DNA from: Maratus speciosus
Taxonomy: Eukaryota > Arthropoda > Arachnida > Araneae > Salticidae
Direction: 5' to 3'
Assembly (NCBI GenBank): GCA_963932465.1
Contig: OZ010786.1
Coordinates: 273,948,411-274,012,410, forward strand
Length of the DNA: 64,000 nucleotides
The position numbers and the translations under genes were made by a program. The notes under the pieces were generated by a model. The model was not told the origin of the DNA. It ran no database searches and saw only the letters and a program-made list of their open reading frames with translations. This document shows positions 1-11,559 of this stretch, one piece after another (positions within the stretch are counted from its first letter, which is position 1; every line of letters starts with the position of its first letter).

Positions 1-813
1 AATGTCTAGCACAATTTCTAAATTTAAACCGTTTTGCAATGTTATTTTGTGTTCATTTTATGTAATAACTGTAATGTGACGTAAATATGACGTAATTTCT
101 CCTATTTAAGACTTCTAACGCATGTTAATAAATTTATTGCTTTACAAATTCCTTTCTCTCTTAAAATTCACGTGTAATTATAGTTTTTATGACATAATTT
201 TTAATAAGTTCCTGCTTTTTGTACATAATTATTTAATTCTAATTCCAAATGTTTTTTCTGTTTATAATAGTCACGTGTAAATAAATTTTTAATTTATTTA
301 CACGTATAAATATTTTTTTTGTTTTTTTGAAGCAAACATTATTGCTTCCTCTGTTTATACAGTTGGCAACAGTTTAAATTAATATCACTTTCTAAAATCT
401 GTTAAAAATATCTCTAGAAATGCTGAAAATCTGAATTTAAAATAGAAATAAAACCTCAAAAAATTAGTCAAAATAAAAAAATTAAAGCAATCTGCACTCC
501 GGCAAATTCTAACGCATAAAATGATCTAAAAATGATTAAATTCCTATGAACAGTTTTTGCTCCTATAAAACTTTTTTAGTGGAACGATTTTGTCCAACTT
601 TAGCATTAAATATCCCTTAAAATAATTCTTCGATCTGAAAACTGTCTGCATCAGCGTGTTTATCAAACATTTCTGTATAATACTACTGTTTTTCATATTT
701 TTGTATGCATTATTTTTCTTAATATTAACGAAGAAAGACCTCCGGTCACAAAAAATTCAAAACCGGCGGCGGCGGCGGTGACAGCGGTAGTTACTTTTTT
801 TTAGAATAGAGAG
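1..813. other. A+T-rich sequence without a recognisable gene
   Basis: No open frame of useful length and no known motif. The only distinctive feature is a short CGG triplet run at about 763-780, next to a T-rich run. The sequence ends where the giant inverted repeat begins. Confidence 0.6.
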
Positions 814-927
814 ATATAAATTATTTTTACTAATCAAAAGAACGCGAATTAGTTTTTAACAATAATGTTTTTGTTTAATTATTGTCAAGGATGATTGTTA
901 ACTGAAATATATGCTGAATGCGAAAAC

Positions 928-929
<2 letters not shown>

Positions 930-959
<30 letters not shown>
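930..959. repeat. Poly-T tract inside the left palindrome arm
   Basis: An uninterrupted run of about 30 T, mirrored by the poly-A run at 17695-17726 in the right arm. The two runs have similar length. Confidence 0.95.
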
Positions 960-962
<3 letters not shown>

Positions 963-1325
963 TAAGAAAAGAACTTTTTTAAATTAATGAACAACTGTTT
1001 TTGGAAAAAGGAGAAATATTGTGCTTTGCAACACTGAAAAAGAGTTGAAAATTAATGACTTCACCTAGTTTAAAGCATATTTAACATAAGATGAAGACCT
1101 AAGTGCTGTGGAAAGGCTTAAAAATAACATACTTTTGAATCGACCGATTTATGTTGGATTTACAATCTTAGAATTACCTAAACTTCTAATGTATAAATTT
1201 CACTATGATTTTATTAAAAAGAGTATAAATAAGATGATGTAAAGCTAATTTTCAACGACACGAACTCATTGTGTTACCATATACACACTAAGAATGTTTT
1301 GGATGATATGGAACATCATGCAAGC

Positions 1326-1565
1326 TTATTCGATTTCTCTGAGCATCCAAAGAATCATATACACAAATTCCATTACGGTTTTGTAAAGAAAACATACCTT
1401 TAGAATTACAGGTTTTGAACCCATACACTGCAACACACTCCCTTTCAAGAAAATAGATTGTATCAGTACATCCCGGAATTTTTTTTCCCTAGACAGGTGA
1501 AATACTTGATCATTATCAAATCTCGCTCGGAGAGGACACATTATTGCAACCCGTTGTTTCATCAT
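1326..1565 (-). other. Small mirrored ORF, possible exon (left copy)
   Basis: A 79-codon open frame beginning MMKQRVAIMCPLRARF. The other arm has the same frame on the plus strand at 17087. I do not recognise the protein. Conservation between the arms follows from the palindrome and is not evidence of selection. In the mirrored copy the frame contains a donor-like CTAAAG|GTATGT, so it could be an exon of a spliced transcript. Coding status is unproven. Confidence 0.2.
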
Positions 1566-1609
1566 ATGAATATGCTTTCTATATTAGTTTTTTAACTACT
1601 TATTTTGAG

Positions 1610-1617
1610 ATATATAT
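1610..1617. repeat. Target-site duplication, left copy (ATATATAT)
   Basis: ATATATAT directly precedes GTCGTAGGC at 1618 and reappears directly after GCCTACGAC at 5494-5501. The right palindrome arm has a single copy at the matching place (about 17032-17041 on the opposite strand), which supports a real 8-bp duplication despite the low complexity. Confidence 0.75.
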
Positions 1618-1786
1618 GTCGTAGGCTAATTGAGAAATCCGGCTCTTTGCAAACAGCCTAGGCTCTTTGCAAAGCGCCGGGCTAATTGGAGAATCGATCT
1701 CCCTTTTTCCAATTAGCCTGATATTTTTCAGGCTTATTGCAAAGAGCCTAGAAAGCGTTAGGCTAATTGAAAAATGACCACATTAT

Positions 1787-1876
1787 CCGATCAGGGTGAT
1801 ATTTTTAGCTCACAGGCTATCAAAGCCTCATCCGATCAGGGTGATATTTTTAGCTCACAGGCTATCAAAGCCTGAG
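1787..1876. repeat. 45-bp direct duplication inside the left foldback arm
   Basis: The segment CCGATCAGGGTGATATTTTT... through CTATCAAAGCCT occurs twice in tandem with a 45-bp period. The right foldback arm (5280-5335) has only one copy, so the duplication arose after the arms formed, or one copy was lost. Confidence 0.8.
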
Positions 1877-1999
1877 AGCTTATGTGCCCGCGGATTCTGT
1901 ATGTACGTGTGTACGTACGTACGTACGTATGTACATAACGAGATAACTCTTTATAGAAAAATCCGATTTGCTTCAAAATTTTTTTTCTAGGTTCGTTAT

Positions 2000-3590
2000 G
2001 ATAAGGTGCTTCCCTGATTAGTTTTTGGGGTTCATTGGTTAAGGATAAAGGGGGAAAAGGGGGGCTACTCCCCCCCCCCTTAATTTATATAAATGGGTTT
2101 TTCATGCAGAAATATTCGATTTGCTCCAAATTTTGGTATACCGGTTTATTGTGTTAAGGAGCTTCCCTCATTACATTTGGAAGCTCATTATTTAGGTATA
2201 AAGGGGGGGAAGGGGCTACCCCCCTTAATCTGTTTTTCATGATGAATTATTCGATTTGCTCCAAATTTGGTATACCGGTTTATTAAGTTAAGGAGCTGCC
2301 TTGATTAGATTTGGAGGTTCATTAGTTACATATAAAGGGAGGAAACGAGGGGGGGGGCTATGCCCCCCGTAATTTAGATAAATGGGTTTTTCATGCAGAA
2401 ATATGCGATTTGCTATAAATTTGGTATACCGGTTAATTATGTTCAGCAGCTACCCTGATAACATTTGGAAGATCATTATTGTGTATAAAGGAGGGAAAGG
2501 GTGGCAATTGCCTCTCCCCTTAATTTAGATAAATGCGTTTTTCATGTAGAATTATTGGATTAGCTCAAATTTGGTATACTGGTTTATTATGTTAAGGAGC
2601 TTCCCTGATTAGATTTGGACGTTCAATAGTTAAGTATAAAGGGGGGAAAGGGGGGCTAGACCCCCTCCCCCTTAATTTAGATAAATGGGTTTTTCATGCA
2701 GAGTATTCGATTTGCTCCAAATTTCGTATACCGGTTTATTATGTTAAGGAGCTTCCCTGGTTAGATTTGGAGGTCCATTAGTTAAGTATAAAGGGAGGAA
2801 TGGGGGCTAACCCCCCCCCCCCTTAATTTAGATAAATGGGATTTTCATGCAGAGTTATTCGATTTGCTCCAAATTTCGTATACCGGTTTATTATGTTAAG
2901 GAGCTTCCCTGGTTAGATTTGGAGGTCCATTAGTTAAGTATAAAGGGAGGAATGGGGGCTAACCCCCCCCCCTTAATTTAGATAAATTGGTTTTTCATGC
3001 AGAGTTATTCGATTTGCTCCAAATTTCGTATACCGGTTTATTATGTTAAGGAACTGCCTTGATTAGATTTGGAGATTTATTGGTTAAGTATAAAGGAGGG
3101 ACAGGGGCTAGTGTCCCCTTAATTTAGATAAATGGGTTTTTCATACAGAATTATTCGATTTGCTTCAAATTTATATACCAGTTTATTACGATATTGCTTC
3201 CTTCATTTGATTTGGAGGTTCATTGGTTAAGTATAAAAGGGGGGAAAGGGGGGAAATTGCCCCTCCCCTTAATTTAGATAAATGTGTTTTCATGCAGAAT
3301 TATCTAATTTAGTTTATTTTCTAGGTTCATTCTAATAAGGAGCTTTTCTGATTAGATTTGAAAGTTCATTGGTTCAGCATAAAGGGAGAAATGGGGAAGC
3401 TAATATCCCCCCCCCTTATTTAATGAAATGGTTTTTCATGCAGGATTATCTGATTTGCTTCACATTTGGTATACCAGTTTATTATGTTAAGTAGCTTCCC
3501 TGATTCGATTTGGAGGTTCTTTGGTTAAGTAGAAAGGGGGGCAACGGGGACTAATACCTTCATTTATTTTTCGAGGGACATTATACTTTG
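2000..3590. repeat. Tandem array of about 150-bp units (left foldback arm)
   Basis: About ten diverged units. Each contains TTTTTCATGCAGAATTATTC, GATTTGCTCCAAATTTGGTA, TACCGGTTTATTATGTTAAG, TTAAGTATAAAGGGGGGAAA, a run of 5-10 C, and CTTAATTTAGATAAATGGGT. Successive TTCATGCAG marks lie at about 2103, 2235, 2390, 2541, 2692, 2843, 2994, 3140, 3290 and 3435. Each monomer has a G run followed by a C run, so each can form its own small hairpin. Confidence 0.9.
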
Positions 3591-4140
3591 AAATAAGAGT
3601 AGCTAGTACAATTAGTGTGAATAGCCTGTGAGCTCAATGCCATCAGTTTAACTGGGCAATTTTCTTTTTATTAGGTTTATTAACGCATAACCATACCCAA
3701 ACCCGAAAAATAAATTACAACAGACCGTACCCCGATCCGAGCAAGACAAAATAATTTGAGTCTACATGCAACCCGACCCGAACCTGAGAATTTCATTTGA
3801 AAAAAACCCGAAATCCCAAACCAAATCTGATAACCGACAAAAATATTTCAAAGATCCATAACCGGATCCGAACAAGACAAATTAGTTTCCGTGGACACAC
3901 AACGCTACCAGAACCTAAAAATTCCATTCGAAGTCAACCTGAAACCCGTCCTGAACCAAATCTTAACCGACAAAAGTATTCCAAAGAACTGTAACCTGAT
4001 GCAAGCCAGATAAACTAATATCCGTCCACCGGCAACCAGTTCCGAACCTGAAAGTTCTAATTGACCTCAATCCGAAACCTGGTTGTGGTCGGTTTTCCGG
4101 TTGACTTCAAATGGAACCTTCAATTTCGGATCCGGTTGAA
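3590..4140. repeat. Central spacer of the foldback element with degenerate CCGAACC repeats
   Basis: Non-mirrored centre made of roughly 130-bp diverged repeats rich in CCCGAACC, CCGATCCGA and AACCGACAAAA. Similar units begin near 3725, 3865 and 3990 (for example GGATCCGAACAAGACAAATT). The same style of sequence recurs at 22985-23170 and 29150-29260. The open frame at 3797-3994 is a by-product of this repetition. Confidence 0.6.
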
Positions 4141-5170
4141 AAAATATTAAACTAAATCAGATAATTCTGCATGAAAACCCATTTATCTAAATTAAGGGGA
4201 GGGGCAATTGCCCCCCTTTCCCCCCTTTTATACTTAACCAATGAACCTCCAAATCAAATGAAGGAAGCCATATCGTAATAAACTGGTATATCAAATTTGA
4301 AGCAAATCGAATAATTCTGTATGAAAAACCCATTTATCTAAATTAAGGGGACACTAGCCCCTGTCCCTCCCCTATACTTAACCAATAAATCTCCAAATCT
4401 AATCAAGGCAGCTCCTTAACATAATAAACCGGTATACAAAATTTGGAGCAAATCGAATAACTCTGCATGAAAAACCCATTTATCTAAATTAAGGGGGGGG
4501 GGGTCTAGCCCCCGTTTCCTCCCTTTATACTTAACTAATGAACTTCGAAATCTAATCAGGGAAGCTCCTTAACATAATAAACCGGTATACCAAATTTGGA
4601 GCAAATCGAATAATTTTGCATTAAAAACCCATTTACCAAAATTAAGGGGGGGGTAGCCCCCCCCCTTTCCTCCCTTTATATTTAACTAATGAACCCCCAA
4701 ATCTAATCAAGCCATCTCCTTAACATAATAAACCAGTATACCAAATTTGAGCTAATCGAATAATTCTACATGAAAAACGCATTTATCTAAATTTAGGGGA
4801 GAGGCAATTGCCCCCTTTCCCCCCCTTATGCATAATAATGATCTTCCAAAAGTAATCAGGGAAGCTTCTTAACATAATTAACCGGTATACAAAATTTATT
4901 GGAAATCGCATATTTCTGCATGAAAAACCCATTTATCAAAATTACGGGGGGGATAGCCCCCCATTCCTCCCTTTATATGTAACTAATGAAACTCCAAATC
5001 TAATCAAGGCAGCTCCTTAACTTAATAAACCGGTATACCAAATTTGGAGCAAATCGAATATTTCTGCATGAAAAACCCATTTATATAAATTAAGGGGGGA
5101 CTAGCCCCCCTTTTCCCCTTTTATCCTTAACCAATGAACCCCAAAAACTAATCAGGGAAGCACCTTATCA
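4140..5170. repeat. Tandem array of about 150-bp units (right foldback arm, inverted)
   Basis: About seven units with the same consensus as 2000-3590 in reverse orientation, for example AATTCTGCATGAAAAACCCA followed by TTATCTAAATTAAGGGGGG. There are fewer units than in the left arm, so the foldback arms differ in length. Confidence 0.88.
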
Positions 5171-5501
5171 GAATGAACATAGAAAAAAATTGAAGCAAAT
5201 CGGATATTTCTATCAAGTGTTATCGTGTTACGTACGTACGTACACACGTACATACAGAATCGGCGGACACATAAGCTCTCTGGCTTTGATAGCCTGTAAG
5301 CTAAAAATATCACCCTGATCGGATAATAAGTGGTCATTTTTCATTTAGCCTAACGCTTTCTAGGCTCTTTGCAATAAGCCTGAAAAATATCAGGTTAATT
5401 GGAAGAAGGGAGATGGATTCTCCAATTATCCCGGCGCTTTGCAAAGAGCCTAGGCTATTTGCAAAGAGCCGGATTTCTCAATTAGCCTACGACATATATA
5501 T

Positions 5502-5632
5502 TTTATTTATAAGAATGCAAGTTAGTTTTAATCTTTTAACTAAGACATTTTCAGTGACTAAGGAAGTAAAGTTTTGTTTTTTAGAAAAAGTGGTATGAAC
5601 TTTATATTTTTTTTATTAGTTACTAATGAAAG

Positions 5633-5667
<35 letters not shown>

Positions 5668-8016
5668 GTTAACAGAAATTTAGGTGAAAGCTTTTGAATT
5701 TTCTTAAGTGTTTTATCTAAAAGAATGCGAAGTAGTTGTAATCGCTAGTTTTCTCTCATGTCTCCTACGAGACAAGTGGTTTCTATATATATAGTGAAAG
5801 GTTATTCTGTGTGTAACCATACGGTTGCGCATCAACGATGTTTCTTGACGGTATTGTATCAATTAGTATTTTACTGCTTTTAACTAAGATATTTAAATGA
5901 TAGATAACGCAAAGTTTTATTTTATTTTTAGAAAAAGTGGTTTGTACTTTATTTATTTATTTTATTTTATTATTAGTTACTAATGAAGGAATATATTTTT
6001 TCAAGTTAACAGTAAATTGATGTGAAAGCTATGAATTTTCTTAAGTTTAATCTTATCCACTAATTTGGAGAAATAATTTTAAATGCGCGAGCTACTGAAC
6101 TCTTTTCAAATAGAACGAACAAGTTCTTTTGATAGTTTGAATGTTATACCAAAAAAGGTTAATGATAATATATTTTAACAAACAACAATGTAGGCAATTA
6201 GATAAATGTTTTTAACTAGTAAAATAACTATTTAAAGAAGCTTTTAAGTATTAACTTTTAGTAGTGGATTTTTTTTTAACAAAATTTTCCAACATGTCAA
6301 AACAAAAACTTACTTCTTCAGAATTGAAAATCTTCATTGAATTCCCGGTCTTGAAAACACGATAGCAAAATATAGAAAATAACAGTCCGCAAATGATTTC
6401 CGAATGAAGTTTTACAATGTTGTGATATTATTTTGTTTTCAATGACATCACTTTTAGACCCTTTGATTTGCTGAAACTAGCGACGTTTTAAACGAATGGG
6501 AAGCCAGTCCATAGTTTCACACGTTAGTTGAAATAACAATTGTAGATAATGTTTGTTATCAAGCAACTTTTGAAACGCTCACCCCTCTGGCGAGTTTCAG
6601 AAGGGGTGTTTTATCTTTTAGCATCTCCTGTGGGATGCAATCTCTCATAGCGTTCAACTATGAAAACTATGTATTGCTTTAGGCAAAAAGAAAAAAATAG
6701 TTTTCAGACATTTCCTATCACCATGTTTCTTATCTGAACAAAGATGTTCAATTAAGAATAGAAGATAAATATTTTATTTTTAGTTTAAAATAAAAAGAGT
6801 ATGTTTCGATTCAAATATAAATCTTTTTTCCTTTTTATAAATTAAAAATCAAGATTCCAATTAACAGAAATTATTTTTTTAATTTTCTGGAGACTGTATT
6901 AAGTTTTTTATAATGAGTTTTTACTAAAATTGATGAAATAAACAGATATTTTCTGCTAAAAGAAAAGAATGCTATTATTGCTTTTTCTCAGCTTTTAACC
7001 TGTTCAGAACCAGCATTTTTTTCTTGAATTTTATTCGTTTGGCACTACTTTTATTAATTATTTCAATTAGCTTTGTAAATCACAAAAATCACGTAATTAA
7101 ATACAATCAATTTTACTTCTATTTTTTTTTTTTTTTTACTGATATCAAATTCAAACGTTTTAAGAACTTTCGTGGGTGCATATGCGCTCATGGTTCCGAA
7201 TGGGTTAAAGAAAGATCGCTTTAAGCATAACTAAGATTTGTTTTAAACGTTCATTAACCGTTTCAGTTGTATGAATAAATGTCTCTCATTAAATTAAACT
7301 AATGTTATCATAAATTAAATTGTATTTATTTTTCAAGTTTTCAAAAGAATAACGCTTGATTTTCTTAAAAAGGTTGAAACACATATAGATATTTTTAAGT
7401 TGTTCTTTAATCCAAAGACAACTTTTTAACGAAAGTTTTCATTCATTTTTTTTTTTACAAACTAACAGATGTTGTTATTAAAATACTTTGAAATAGAAAG
7501 ACGTTTATTTGAAAACAGAATAAACCTTTTAGATAATACTCTGAAAGTAGATGTCTTTAACTAAATTATCAAACATATGAGTGAGAGAAATCTGATTGCT
7601 ACGTGACAAAAGTCGCTTTTAACAATGAATTTTGAGTCAGTTTTAATTTAGAAAAAAGTAAATGGCTAACTTCAATGACATATTTTTAGTTTTGTTGTTA
7701 GAAATAATATGTTAAACAAATCACATTGTTTGAAAATATATTTTTCTAGTTTATTTTTTCAACAATTGTTTTTTTTAAATGAAATCACAGATAAAACTAA
7801 CGAAAGCAAAACTTGTGAAACACAAGTTGAATATCGAGAATGATAGAACATGTTTTGAATTAAGTAATGTAGAATGTGAAATTTTAAGTTCAGTTTAATA
7901 AAGCAAATAAATAAATTGAAAGACACATTTTGAAAGGATTGTTATAAGTTTGTTAAAACTTTTTTTGTTTTAAGAAACACTAGACAAACATTACACTTAA
8001 AAGACAATATAATTAT
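5502..8016. other. Palindrome arm sequence without a recognisable gene
   Basis: A+T-rich, mirrored at about 14530-17030. It contains a (TA)n run at about 5637-5662 (partner 16875-16898). No frame has protein-like composition or homology I recognise. The short frame at 7024 is dominated by F/Y runs from T-rich DNA. Confidence 0.6.
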
Positions 8017-8440
8017 ACATACCTTTTGTTGATTGAAGCAAGCAGAGTCATTGAAAATAGCATGAAACTGAAAAGTCGACGGTAACTTTAGTTAATTTTA
8101 TGCCGTAAAAGGTACGATAAAGTACCGCAGAGCACTAAGCTAAATGTCCGGTAAACGAGAGCTAAAGAACATACGACCTTCATCCACCAGATCCAAGACA
8201 CAACTGATGTGCGCAGGGTCTAACACCTGCAGATGAAGGTCACTGATTAGAGATCAAGGTCACTGATAACAGATCACGTGACCGCTAACAACCAATCAGA
8301 AGCGAGCTTTCAGGTATGACGACATCCTGTGGCAATACCTGTAGACAATCTGGCGCTAGTTGATTGACAGGGGGCGTCGTGGAATGTTAGGAATGCAGAC
8401 AGAGTGGCGCCTACCTTCTGCATCATAGTATTTTAGGAAA
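8017..8440 (-). promoter_or_regulatory. Promoter/first-exon-like module, left arm outer copy
   Basis: A GC-richer island. Read on the minus strand it has CTGTCAATCAACTAGCGCCA, then TGATTGGTTG (inverted CCAAT), TCACGTGAT (perfect E-box, 8275-8280), two TCAGTGACCTT repeats, and a splice-donor-like AAAAG|GTATGT at 8022-8017. The same arrangement is at 10507-10880, 11560-12021 and 14110-14526. Promoter function is inferred from motif content only. Confidence 0.4.
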
Positions 8441-8739
8441 AAATATATATTACGTTGATGTAAAAGACATTTTTTTAAACTAACTGTTAATAATTTTGAA
8501 ATAACATACTTTTCTCATACAAGCGAAAAAAGAATGTTTCAGAACATGTCTCTGATTATTAATTAAACATAACTTTAATCATAGTTAACCATCTCAGTGT
8601 ATGATTAAACAAATTCGAACATAACTTTGGGCATGTTTAAACAATCCGAACTATATTTGAACATATCCGAACATGTTCATTCATACTTTGACAGTTTTTA
8701 ATCTTCCAGAATTAAAAAAAACATATTTAAAACTATTTT

Positions 8740-9450
8740 ATTTTAAAAATTTTTGTAAAAATTTTAATTTATAATTTTCTTTTTAAGGTTTTAACTTTTT
8801 TTTGTTAAACCTTTTTTAACGTTTTAACTTTTTTTGTTAAAAATTTTTTTAACTTTTTTTTTGTTTAAACTTTTTAAACTTTTTTTGTTAAAACTTTTTT
8901 TAACTTTTTAACTTTTTGTTGTTAAACATTTTTTTTTTAATTTTGTTAAAACTTTTTTTTTTACTTTTGTTAAAAAAAAAATTTTTTACAAACTTTTTTT
9001 TTAAAATTTTGTCAAAACTTTTTTTTTACTTTTGTTAAAACTTTTTTTGTTAAAACTTTTTTTTATAAAACTTTTTTTTATAAAAATTTTTTTTATAAAA
9101 CTTTTTTTTTATAAAACTTTTTTTATAAAACTTTTTTTTTCTTAAAACTTTTTTTTTACTTTTGTTAAAAAAAAATTTTATTAAAACTTTTTTTAAAACT
9201 TTTTTGTTAAAACTTTTTTGTTAAAACTTTTTTTGTAAAACTTTTTTACTTTGTTAAAACATTTTGTTTTACTTTTGTTAAAAAAAACTTCTGTTAAAAC
9301 TTTTTTATAAACTTTTGTTAAAACTTTTTTTATATATTTTTTGTAAAACTTTTTAAAATTTTGTTAAACTTTTTTTTATATTTGTTAAAACTTTGTAAAA
9401 CTTTTTATCATCTTTGTAAACTTTCTATAATTTTTAAAACTAATAAATTT
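8740..9450. repeat. Degenerate T-rich repeat (GTTAAAACTTTTTT type)
   Basis: More than 600 bases built from variants of TTTTGTTAAAACTTTTTT. It is mirrored as AAAAAGTTTTAACAAAA at about 13100-13800. Frames here are low-complexity artefacts. Confidence 0.9.
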
Positions 9451-9470
9451 TATACATACATATGTGTATA

Positions 9471-9532
<62 letters not shown>

Positions 9533-9625
9533 TACATATATGCATATACATATACATACGTACGTATGTTTTATATATATATATATATGTATATATATAT
9601 TTTACACATATATAAACATTTAACT
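9450..9625. repeat. (TA)n / (CATA)n compound microsatellite
   Basis: Long TATATA run with CATA and TACGTACGTATG interruptions. The partner at 12950-13090 differs in length, as expected for a microsatellite. Confidence 0.95.
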
Positions 9626-9739
9626 TTCATATATTTAGAGACACGTGGTCGTGGATGTATGCTTTTACTTAAACATTTATATAGATAGATACTACCCTTA
9701 AATTTACGTTCATGCAAAAAAAACATTATTTTTCTTAAA

Positions 9740-10090
9740 CTGTTAATATATTTGAAATAACATACTTTTCTCATGCAAGTGAAAAAGAATGTTTCAGAGC
9801 ATGTCTCTGGCCATGGTTAAACATAAATTTAAGCATAGTTAACCATCTCAGAATATGATTAAACATGTTCGAACATAACTTTGGACACGATTAAACATAT
9901 ATCCTGACAATATTTGAACCTACAATGAACAAACTTTGAGCATATCCGAACATTGTTAAATATATCCCAACTAACTTTGAGCATGATTAAATATACTCGA
10001 ACTATCTTTGAGCATATCCGAACATGGTTAAACATGTTCGAACATAACTTTGGTCATGGTTAAACATATCCTGAAGAAAGTGCGAGCTAC
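9740..10090. repeat. Repeated TGAACATGTTTAA-like segment, second copy in the left arm
   Basis: The block AAATAACATACTTTTCTCAT through CATAACTTTGG matches 8490-8640 in the same orientation, followed by reiterated ATATCCGAACATGGTTAAAC-type units. Within one arm, 7800-8640 and 9740-10860 therefore share duplicated blocks in rearranged order. Confidence 0.75.
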
Positions 10091-10506
10091 CGAACAAAAT
10101 TCATTGAGAAAGACAAACTCATGAATTTAGTAATCACAAGCCAGTTCCAACTTTTAAAAAGCAACTGATTAACTTAATTTGGAAGAATTGATATAAGTTT
10201 TTTTAAAACACTTTGTTAAAAACTGAGGAATGAGTTTAACAAATTTTTGGAAATAATAGAGTATGATAATACTCTTAGAGTATAACATATACTACTTAGA
10301 GTATAATAATACATTTGATTTCAGAACATGTTTTAAATGAAATCGTGAATTCATAGTATGCTGAAAACGCGAACTTTGAAATTTATAGTTAGGTTAAATG
10401 AAAAAAAGTAAAGCAAATTAGTAAATTGAAAGACACATTTTGAAAGGATCGTTATAAGTTTGTTAAAACTGTTGTTGTATTAAACACTATATTAGACAAA
10501 AAATGT

Positions 10507-10880
10507 ACATACCTTTTGGAAAGAAATTTCCCGAAGCTTTTGATGATTCGAACAAGCAGACTCATTGAAAAGTAGCAAGAAGCTTAAAATTCGACAGCAG
10601 TTTTACTCAATCTTATGCAGTAGAAGGTTCGATAAGGTACCGCATATCACTAAGCCAAATGTACAGTAAATGGGAGCTGTGAAACATGTGACCTACCTCC
10701 ACCAGATCCAAGCCTCGACTGATGTGCGCGGGGTCTAACACATGCAGATGAAGGTCATTGATTAGAGATCAAGGTCACTGATAACAGATCACGTGACCGC
10801 TAACAACCAATCAGAAGCGAGCTTTCAGGTATGACGACATCCTGTGGCAATACCAGTAGACGAAGTGACGCCCTCCGAAT
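10507..10880 (-). promoter_or_regulatory. Promoter/first-exon-like module, left arm inner copy
   Basis: Second copy of the module in this arm. The E-box CACGTG is at 10790-10795, ACCAATCAGAAGCGAGCTTT lies at about 10806-10825, and the minus-strand donor-like AAAAG|GTATGT ends at 10507. The upstream part (the CTGTCAATCAACTGGCGCC portion) is missing where this arm lacks about 390 bases. Confidence 0.4.
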
Positions 10881-11036
10881 ATCAAGTTTAACTTTATCGA
10901 ATAACACACTACTTAAATTAGCACAATCAGAAATATCCACTTAACAAGTTGTTGAACAAGTTTATTGTTCCGACGAATTTAGTCATGTTTTAGCATGATT
11001 AGTCATGCTTAGATCATCTTTTTCTGGTTAAAAAAA

Positions 11037-11106
11037 TTAGATTTAAAAATCTATTTAAGTAAAATATTTATCGGAGAAACATTTTTACTTATATTTTAAA
11101 ATCTAA
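11037..11106. repeat. Palindrome centre
   Basis: TTAGATTTAAAAATCTATTT on the left is answered by AAAATCTAA on the right, and pairing continues to within about ten bases of 11071. Such a spacerless junction is usually unstable and is seen only when the duplication is recent, maintained, or an assembly product. Confidence 0.85.
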
Positions 11107-11559
11107 TTTTTTTAACCAGAAAAAGATGATCTAAGCATGACTAATCAAGCTAAAACATGACTAAATTCGTCGGAACAATAAACTTGTTCAACAACTTGTT
11201 AAGTGGATATTTCTGATTGTGCTAATTTAAGTAGTGAGTTATTCGATAAAGTTAAACTCTATATTCGAAAATGTGATGAAAGACACTTGTTATTTTAAAC
11301 AAAATGTCTTTTTTGTTATTTTTTATACATAAAAATATTACTAACAAAAAAATTAAAATTTAAATGGTGTTACTTACTGTGAAGCATCTGCCCAGGACAT
11401 CAACTGAAGGGGAAATTGTTGATGACAAAGCACAAAACAAGTGATGACGTCGTACTTGAACACAACACGAGCGCTCTCTACCATCTAATACTTGTATGTG
11501 ATTGGATGCGAAGATCACCTGACATGTGAAAGGAGTAGGCGGTGGAGGAGGGCGCCATT

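Larger units (their letters stand above)
1618..5493. mobile_element. Foldback-type DNA transposon, non-autonomous
   Basis: The element is 3.88 kb. It starts GTCGTAGGCTAATTGAGAAA and ends with the exact inverse. The inverted arms run far inward: an outer part of about 380 bp with repeated GGCTCTTTGCAAA-like motifs and ATCAGGGTGATATTTTTAGC, then opposed arrays of a roughly 150-bp unit, then a non-mirrored centre at about 3590-4140. It sits only in the left palindrome arm, and the empty site is in the right arm. An 8-bp duplication fits hAT- or P-like elements and a 9-bp reading would fit a MULE, but the TIR is not diagnostic of any. No transposase is present, so it must have moved in trans. Confidence 0.85.
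814..11071. repeat. Left arm of a giant palindrome (inverted repeat)
   Basis: From about 814 to the centre near 11071 the sequence is matched by the reverse complement of 11072-17842. Anchors I paired by eye: 814 with 17842, 1565 with 17087, 5520 with 17014, 9361 with 13181, 11037 with 11106. In one stretch of about 120 bases near 7900/14600 I counted two differences. The central unpaired loop is only about ten bases. This arm is longer because it alone carries the foldback element at 1618-5493. It lacks about 390 bases present in the other arm near the centre (around 11268-11657). No known transposase or gene is evident, so this may be a segmental or ampliconic inverted duplication, or an unknown mobile unit. 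Confidence 0.93.

Noticed and set aside
2000..3590. CRISPR-like regular spacing of repeats (also 31135-32110, 21208-21700)
   Set aside because: The whole monomer is repeated with drift, there are no unique spacers, and the DNA is animal.
8740..9450. A telomere-like or centromere satellite
   Set aside because: The GTTAAAACTTTTTT variants are too irregular and are mirrored only as part of the palindrome arms.
9361..9688. Open frames rich in I/Y/T over the TA/CATA microsatellites (also 12829-13181)
   Set aside because: They are direct translations of dinucleotide repeats with no protein-like composition.
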